Source of the DNA: Adiantum capillus-veneris
Lineage: Eukaryota; Streptophyta; Polypodiopsida; Polypodiales; Pteridaceae
Direction: 5' to 3'
Assembly: GCA_014529385.2 (NCBI GenBank)
Contig: CM043959.1
Coordinates: forward strand, 56,524,753-56,588,752
Length of the DNA: 64,000 nt
Below the pieces are notes generated by a model. It had not been told where the DNA came from. It did not search any database and was given only the letters and a program-made list of their open reading frames with translations. How positions within the stretch are numbered: position 1 is the stretch's first letter; every line of letters starts with the position of its first letter. A program made the translations under genes and the position numbers. Shown piece by piece: positions 58,167 to 64,000 of the stretch.

Positions 58167-60130
58167 TGATAGCCATTTTTCGGCTCTTTGTAATTGCCAC
58201 AGTGAGTTACCTCACCCTACCAAAATCACCCAAACACTGTGGCTATCCCTACCATTTCACTGTACATAGGCGTGCGTGAGTCACGGGACTTTTCCCATAT
58301 CTCCTTACTGAAATAAAACACCCTCAATTAGCTAGGCATTGGGCTAGTTGAGCCAAAAAAAAATAAAAAAATATAAGTATATTATGGCCCATGCGTATGT
58401 AAATATTTCTTTGTATATAGGGCCTAAATAAAAGATTTTTTCATAATTATTTTGGTATTTATTTAAATATTTCTACCTAGGTGTGTGTTATTTATGCTCT
58501 GTACATTGCCTCACCATTACCACAATTTTTTCTTACCATTTTTCATACTCTTTATTCCATATAGAAATATTTTCATGTAAGCTTCTCTTATATTTGGTGT
58601 AACTCCACCCCAACAAAAATCCAAAAAAACTAGTTTTATTTATGTGTATATTTTTTCACTATTGTGATTTTTCCCTTCCTACATCTATTTTGTTTTTTTT
58701 TCTAAAAAATTAGAACACCAAAAATATTTATCTTTTTATGGTAGCCTCATAATGAGAGAGATTTTTTTTGACCCCTTTATATTTTTTTCCACTTATATTA
58801 TTTATATTTGACATGTACATATTTTTTAGACCCCTCAATATTTGATTTTCTTAGTTGTACTATTCACTTATATCATAATCTCAACAATATCTTCAATTAT
58901 AGACCTACCAAATAAGGTCAAGGGTAGGTGGCATGCATACATGCACTATGGAGGGCTCACTCTTGGAGGTATTCAAAAGAATCATCCAAAGAAGGACCCC
59001 ACAAGGACCTTGTGCAGTGGAAAAAAACGGCCGGTTTTGCTGAATTTTTAAAGTTCACTTGCTCTCCGAATTTGAAAAGGTGATACAAACAAAAGTTGTA
59101 GCTCGTGGGCTGAACTTTTGCCTCAAAGTTTTTCATATTTTTTTGAGCTACGAGCTGTGAGCTATGATTTTATTAGTGGACCCCAGTTTTTCCATGCTAT
59201 GCAGCCACACTCTCTCTTCCACTTTATCATTTTCCTCTTTCACACACACTTCTCCACTCATCATCCCCACCTCTCTCACCACTCCTCTCTGCACCCTACT
59301 CACCTTCTCCTCAACCTTGAAGAATAAGAGAAACCATGGTGAACTCATACCTCCCACACACAATTCCATTCCAAAATTGACCACCTAGTCTCATTTTTCC
59401 TCCTCCAAATTACCCATATCTATAAAAAAAAACCACAAAATTCAGCCTCTTCTCTTAAAAGACAGCATCATGGTGGTTGATTACTCAGCTTCAATTACCT
59501 TGTCTCTCAAGGAAGGTCAAGAGTGGAGAAAAAATGTACCGTCAAAGCTAGTGGACCGTCAACAAGCGTCAAAATTGGCCCTACTCAAGACACTTGGAGC
59601 ATCAACCTTGTAAGAAATCCACCTTTTCTTACCTCTTAAGAGTTTTTCTTCCTTATTTGTATCCTACATGGATACTCCCATTGTAAATATCCAATTCCAT
59701 TTGTAAATTAATACTAACTCTACTAACACTAACCCACTATGAAAAGTCCTATCACCTCCATTTCTCTCTCTCTCTTTCCCCACCAACTTCTTGATAATTC
59801 CAAGCAAAAGAAATTAGATAAATTGCTGAAAATCTAACCCAACCATGGTTAGAGGAGTAACCCTAGCCTTCAAAATTGCTATAAAAGGGGGTGTAGCTAG
59901 CACAAAAGGGGGGAGCCATAAGCAAGAGCACTATGCTATAGCTTGAGAAGCCAAGCTCAACCTCTCTAGAAGGAGCTCTTGAGTGGAAGCTCATTGTCTT
60001 ATGCATGTGTATGTGTTGTAATAGGGGATTAGCAAGGGAACTCTATGCCATTGTAAGAGAGAGAGTGATCATTCAATTGAGAGTAGGAAATCTATCATTT
60101 CTCCTACTAGTGTAAGCCCAACATTTGCTG
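58167..60130 (+). repeat. LTR2 of element G (right end approximate)
   Basis: Same start TGATAGCC and TATA (59880-59887) as LTR1. It serves as the 3' LTR of unit 1 and the 5' LTR of unit 2. Confidence 0.85.
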
Positions 60131-60540
60131 AATCAAGGAGGGTGGATTTGGACTAAGCTTGGATACTTTGTCTCCTTTCCAACGTGAAGTAATGGACAAC
60201 AATGATGCGTAAGTGTCTTGGTGTTTTTTGTTAAGTTCTTGATAGCTTGTCTCTGGTGTTGTCATCAATCTAGCCATAAATCCCACATACTGTAAGAGGG
60301 CGACAGGGTGGAGAGGACTCCCCTGGCCTTAAGACAGTGATTGGGGTGGCTTTTCTTGTGATGTGTTGTGGTGAAATTTACGCAAGCTATGTTGAACAAA
60401 TACTAATCTCACTTTGATTTGTCATGACAGATTTGTAAGAAGGTATTAATGCAACAAGCACCCCCTCCCCCTTTCTCTCTCTTTCTTAAATATATAGTTG
60501 TGTTTGCTTGATCATTGCCGATACGTTTCAAAGCAGCCCG

Positions 60541-60541
<1 letters not shown>

Positions 60542-60615
<74 letters not shown>

Positions 60616-60625
60616 CTCTCTCTTC
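60542..60625. repeat. (CT)n microsatellite with TTC breaks in unit 2
   Basis: Counterpart of 51018-51089, longer and interrupted. Confidence 0.95.
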
Positions 60626-60874
60626 TTACGCGTCCTAGTTCGCATCCAAAACTAGGTGGTGCCCCAAATTTGTGTAGGGTTAGGTTGCGGGTTTGTGTGT
60701 GTGTTTGTTGTTTTTTCCAACCCCAACCCATTGAGCAGCACGGGAGCCTTGAAGGGTGCTTAGAGGCCACTCTTCTTGTTGCCCGCCCCGGACCGCCTCA
60801 AATTGGTGCCCCCACGGAGGACGGCTTGTGTATTTTTGTGTACAATCAACCTTTAGCATAGTCAAGTAGTTTGC

Positions 60875-61087
60875 ATGAATCACAAAAATTTGTATGATCC
60901 CTTCATTCCCATTGCAAGGCAAAAGGTACACATAATTGTTAGTACTAAGTTGCAATTTCAACGTGTCATTCGTAGAATTTTAGGTCCTCTTAGGTTGTCC
61001 GAGATAAACGCTTCAGTAAATCCTTTTATTTTGCCTCTCATTAGGTACGACCTTAGTTTGGACGTCTATATTTTTGTTTTGTTTTAA
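60875..61087 (+). CDS. Pre-gag module 1 of G, unit 2, 70 aa, intact
   Basis: Intact version of 51337-51549. No recognised domain; related to module 2. The short length and possible flanking splice signals leave open that it is an exon. Confidence 0.4.
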   Translation: MNHKNLYDPFIPIARQKVHIIVSTKLQFQRVIRRILGPLRLSEINASVNPFILPLIRYDLSLDVYIFVLF

Positions 61088-61105
61088 GCATTAGGACATG
61101 CATAG

Positions 61106-61324
61106 CCATGGATAATGGCCCAGGAATAGAGGTTTTCTCCTTCATTTACTCCACACATTAGAATAAACATTGCAATTAGTAGGAAAATCCATTTTCAACA
61201 ACGTATGGTGTTCATGTTTGGTGCCCAAAGAGTAGGAGAAATTCTTGCATCACCAAACCCTGTCATTCTACCTCTCATCAACTACCACACTTCTTTTGAT
61301 GTACATGTGTTCATTTTATTTTAA
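61106..61324 (+). pseudogene. Pre-gag module 2 of G, unit 2 (frameshifted)
   Basis: Counterpart of 51570-51788 with two single-base losses near 61143-61150. Confidence 0.45.
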
Positions 61325-61350
61325 AATGAAGTGCAGCCTGGCAAAATAGT

Positions 61351-61905
61351 GTGTATGTTTGTTTTTTCTTTGTCCAAGTTGTTACAAGAAACAAAAAAAC
61401 GATCATTTGTTCTAACTGGGAATGTGTGTGCAGTGAAAGTTCAATCCTTAGAGATCTAGCTCTATTACCAATTGAGTTGCAGGAGCAAGTAGTAAGGCGT
61501 CTCCCTCATAACAAGAGGGTGGTGAAGTTAAGACGGAAGGTCCTACGCGTGGATTCCATTTTCCTCTTGTTGTTGGGCACTAAGGAAGACCGCGCATTCA
61601 TCCAACTAGTGTGTGCCCTAAGATTGGTAAATAGAGTGAAATTTGGCGTTTGGCGAGTGCATTTCACCATTGAGGAAGACTCTTCAGGAAACTTGCGGCC
61701 AGAGTTCATGCTTCATAGACTCACATTTGGTGAATTTTTCCCTCATTTGCGTCTTATTAATAGTCTTCCTTTCGCTTTCAACAAAGGAGATAGGGAGCTA
61801 TTCAGAGCTTGTCTTAATAAAGAGAGCATAGAGAAGATTGCAAATTTGTATAAATTCTCATCCTTCTCTACTTTCTATGACACTTTGTTCATAGAGACAT
61901 TGTAA
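61351..61905 (+). CDS. Pre-gag ORF-A of G, unit 2, 184 aa, intact
   Basis: Full version of ORF-A. After an optional hydrophobic start comes the F-box-like L-P-I-E-L-Q-E-Q-V-V-R-R-L-P-H (about residues 40-54), then R-A-F-I-Q-L-V-C-A-L, R-L-T-F-G-E-F-F, and a C-terminal E-S-I-E-K-I-A-N-L-Y-K-F. Position before gag equals the extra ORF of Ogre elements. Function unknown; the F-box idea is inference. Confidence 0.5.
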   Translation: MYVCFFFVQVVTRNKKTIICSNWECVCSESSILRDLALLPIELQEQVVRRLPHNKRVVKLRRKVLRVDSIFLLLLGTKEDRAFIQLVCALRLVNRVKFGVWRVHFTIEEDSSGNLRPEFMLHRLTFGEFFPHLRLINSLPFAFNKGDRELFRACLNKESIEKIANLYKFSSFSTFYDTLFIETL

Positions 61906-61951
61906 ATCTCTTTATGCTTTTGAATGATTTAACCATAATCCTAAGGAGTTT

Positions 61952-62347
61952 TTGTCCAGGAATTTTGTAGCACAAGTGGAGTCTTTAAATCTTGCAAACT
62001 TGATTGGACTTGATGAGGATGTTCTTTATGAAATTGTGAGAAGGTTGCCTCACTCCGACTGTGTGGAACTCGAAGGAAAGGAGCTCCTAGTCAATTGCTA
62101 CTTTCTCACGGCCTTCGACGAGCATGAAGATCTAGTTTTTATACAAACCGCTTGTGCGTTGGGAATTGTAGAGCAAGTGCAATTTATCACTTGGGACGTG
62201 GTTGCTCTTTTGGATCCAGAAAATGAAGTTCTAGAGATTTCTGTTTATCGCCTTAGCTTTGAAGAATTTCAACCCTTCTTAGACTCATCAATAGTCTACC
62301 TTTTTGTTTTGATCAAACAAATCGAGACCTCATTGAAGCTTGGATAG
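61952..62347 (+). CDS. Pre-gag ORF-B of G, unit 2, 131 aa
   Basis: Identical to the unit 1 copy except S to A in the W-D-V-V-x-L segment. It has the same frame break near 62275, so the defect predates the duplication. Confidence 0.5.
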   Translation: MSRNFVAQVESLNLANLIGLDEDVLYEIVRRLPHSDCVELEGKELLVNCYFLTAFDEHEDLVFIQTACALGIVEQVQFITWDVVALLDPENEVLEISVYRLSFEEFQPFLDSSIVYLFVLIKQIETSLKLG

Positions 62348-62458
62348 CTGAAGAAGAAAACCTAGAGTGGTATTTTCTTACTTCTTCATTTGCAGGCGAG
62401 TGGTTCTAAATCTCTATTGTATCCCTTATTGTAACTCGTGTTGTAATCTTTCATAATA

Positions 62459-62967
62459 ATGGAGAGCCAACGCCAAATGTCTGGATATCCTCTTTTCTTT
62501 GGAGAGCCTGGAGAGGATGCAGAATTATTTTTAGCAAATTTCAAGATGTCTTGCCGTATCAAGAGGATAGTAACCGATCAAGAACGTGTAGAAATGTTTG
62601 AGGTGGTCCTTAGGAAAGATGCTAGTACTTGGTTTGACTCTTTGCCTGAGGAAGTTAAGGGAAATTACACAGAAGTTTTGAATCACTCAAAAACTATGGC
62701 AAGACATTGTTTCTCATAAGCAAAAAGACTTAGATGACTACTACTTGTACAAGCAAGAGTTTCTACGTCTTTGGGCTCTATGGATACGAAATGTTGCTAA
62801 CCCTGGTGATGGTGCAAATTTTTAAAGAAGGAGAGGTTCATAGCCGGACTCTTTCCTGACCTTAAGGTAAAAGTTGAGGCGGGTGCACCTGCTACTTTTG
62901 ATGCAGCGGAAACTAGGGCTGCTGAGAAGTATAGGAAACTCAAGTGCTTAAGGGAGAGGTTCCAATA
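62459..62967 (+). pseudogene. gag: GAG capsid domain of G, unit 2
   Basis: As unit 1, with the shared frameshift near 62690 and a further single-base loss near 62818 that closes the second frame. Confidence 0.75.
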
Positions 62968-63591
62968 GAAGGTCTTAGACCCAAAGGTAAGTCACAAGCA
63001 TCAACATCTAGGGAGCTTCCTGAGGTAACGGCTGAAGTGATTGAGAAGTTAAATGAATCTTTAAGCAGCCTGTCAATTCACCTTGCACAAGCTGTAGGTC
63101 CAAAGGGACAAGCAAAGAAGTCAGAAGAGAGAGAGCCACGAACTAGGAGAGTCTTGCAATGTTGGAATTGCGGAGAGTCTGGACATGGGATGTATAATTG
63201 TCCTTGGCCCCGTGGAGAGCCAGGGAGACCTAACTTGAATTACCCAGTGATGAATGCAGGAGAAGGAGCTGGTCAACAACCAAGGCTTCTACAAAGGCCA
63301 AATGGACCAAGACCACCTCCACAAGGGGTAGAAGGAGTTCCACCTTTGCCAGATCCAAATGTGCATGTGGTAGAGGTGACAAATTCAAATGAGGTTGACA
63401 TGGAAGCCAATGGCATTAAGCGTGGCCGAGGGAAAGGTAAAGAGAAAGAAGGAGTCACATCACAGAGTGACCATGGACAAGGCAAAAGGCAAAGGAGACC
63501 AAGGAAACCAAGAGGACTCGACGTCGTATCAACCTCCAAGACTTCCCTCTTGGACATGGTATGGCTCCGTACAACTTGTTGGAAGACATGA
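62944..63591 (+). pseudogene. gag: GAG C-terminus with intact CCHC knuckle, unit 2
   Basis: C-W-N-C-G-E-S-G-H-G-M-Y-N-C keeps the histidine. A one-base loss near 63485 shifts the frame before the protease. Confidence 0.75.
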
Positions 63592-64000
63592 GAGGTAAGG
63601 GTCCTGATATTTCATGGCCTCAATTTCTTGCATTATGTCCACAAGTAGGAGGGATTTAACAAGGGCAGTTAGCACTAGGAGAAAGGTAAAAGAGAGTGTG
63701 CCTGTTGTAAAAATTGCACAAGCTGAAATGAATGAGGACATTACACCGGTGCTAGACTGTTACATCAAAGGAAGATTGGTTAGGAAAGGTCTAGTGGATG
63801 GGGGTGCACAAATTTGCATCATGATAGAGGGACTCATGCAAAGACTAGGCATGCACATCCATGAGACACCTGAAATCAAAGTCAAGATGGAAAACAATAG
63901 CAAGGCTAGGTGCGTAGGCATTTATAAAAATGTTTTTGTGGAGGCCTTTGGCATTAAGAAGGCAGTGGATTTTTATGTTATGTCGACCAAGGGAAGTGGT
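63592..64000 (+). pseudogene. pro: Protease region of G, unit 2, cut by window end
   Basis: The D-G-G-A protease core (about 63797-63808) is present. A further one-base loss near 63646 closes the frame upstream. Continues past 64000. Confidence 0.7.

Larger units (their letters stand above)
58167..64000 (+). mobile_element. Element G, second unit (LTR2 plus internal), cut by window end
   Basis: Repeats 48640-54470 at roughly 99% identity by eye. It shares old frameshifts with unit 1 and differs at scattered single bases. Continues beyond the window. Confidence 0.9.

Overview
The window looks like land-plant nuclear DNA dominated by LTR retrotransposons. The evidence is Ty3-type chains with plant-type primer sites (tRNA-Asp and initiator tRNA-Met), a chromovirus with a chromodomain, a Tat-like element with two RNase H domains, a plant TOM7 gene, and very frequent AG/CT, CA and TA microsatellites. 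Fern, lycophyte and gymnosperm are all possible; the sequence does not settle it. There is no sign of bacterial, CRISPR or operon structure.

Layout. 1-1791: the 5' end of a minus-strand Ty3 element (element B: gag start, leader, PBS, LTR). 1792-13864: mostly old non-coding DNA holding a 679-bp fold-back element, a LINE zinc-finger remnant, a PPR-like relic, a coding-type tandem repeat and minisatellites. 13865-28669: a three-level nested stack with a perfect 5-bp target duplication at every level. A short minus-strand element F (TSD ACTGT) carries a plus-strand solo LTR E in its 3' LTR (TSD CAAAA). E in turn carries a young 9.1-kb plus-strand element A (TSD CTCGG). A has nearly identical LTRs and encodes a 1521-aa GAG-protease, but no reverse transcriptase or integrase.

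28670-36342: the most host-like stretch. It contains one confident cellular gene, TOM7 (33655-33867), with a GA repeat in its leader and a telo-box, plus many microsatellites and a 403-bp terminal-inverted-repeat element. 36343-46798: a complete but inactivated minus-strand chromovirus D (TSD TAATG). Its two LTRs differ by a 1.4-kb block, and its genes carry many stops. 48640-64000: a Tat-like element G in tandem form, LTR - internal - LTR - internal, with a 9.5-kb period; the second internal region runs off the window. G carries a complex pre-gag region made of duplicated small ORFs.

How it fits together: A and F belong to one non-autonomous family that must borrow pol functions from elsewhere. 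Their protease motif (DGGA) is of the same type as that in Tat-like G. The most unusual items are a short protein-coding ORF kept inside the LTRs of the D/E family, the duplicated F-box-like pre-gag ORFs of G, and the GAG of A with four zinc knuckles, three of them with non-standard spacing.
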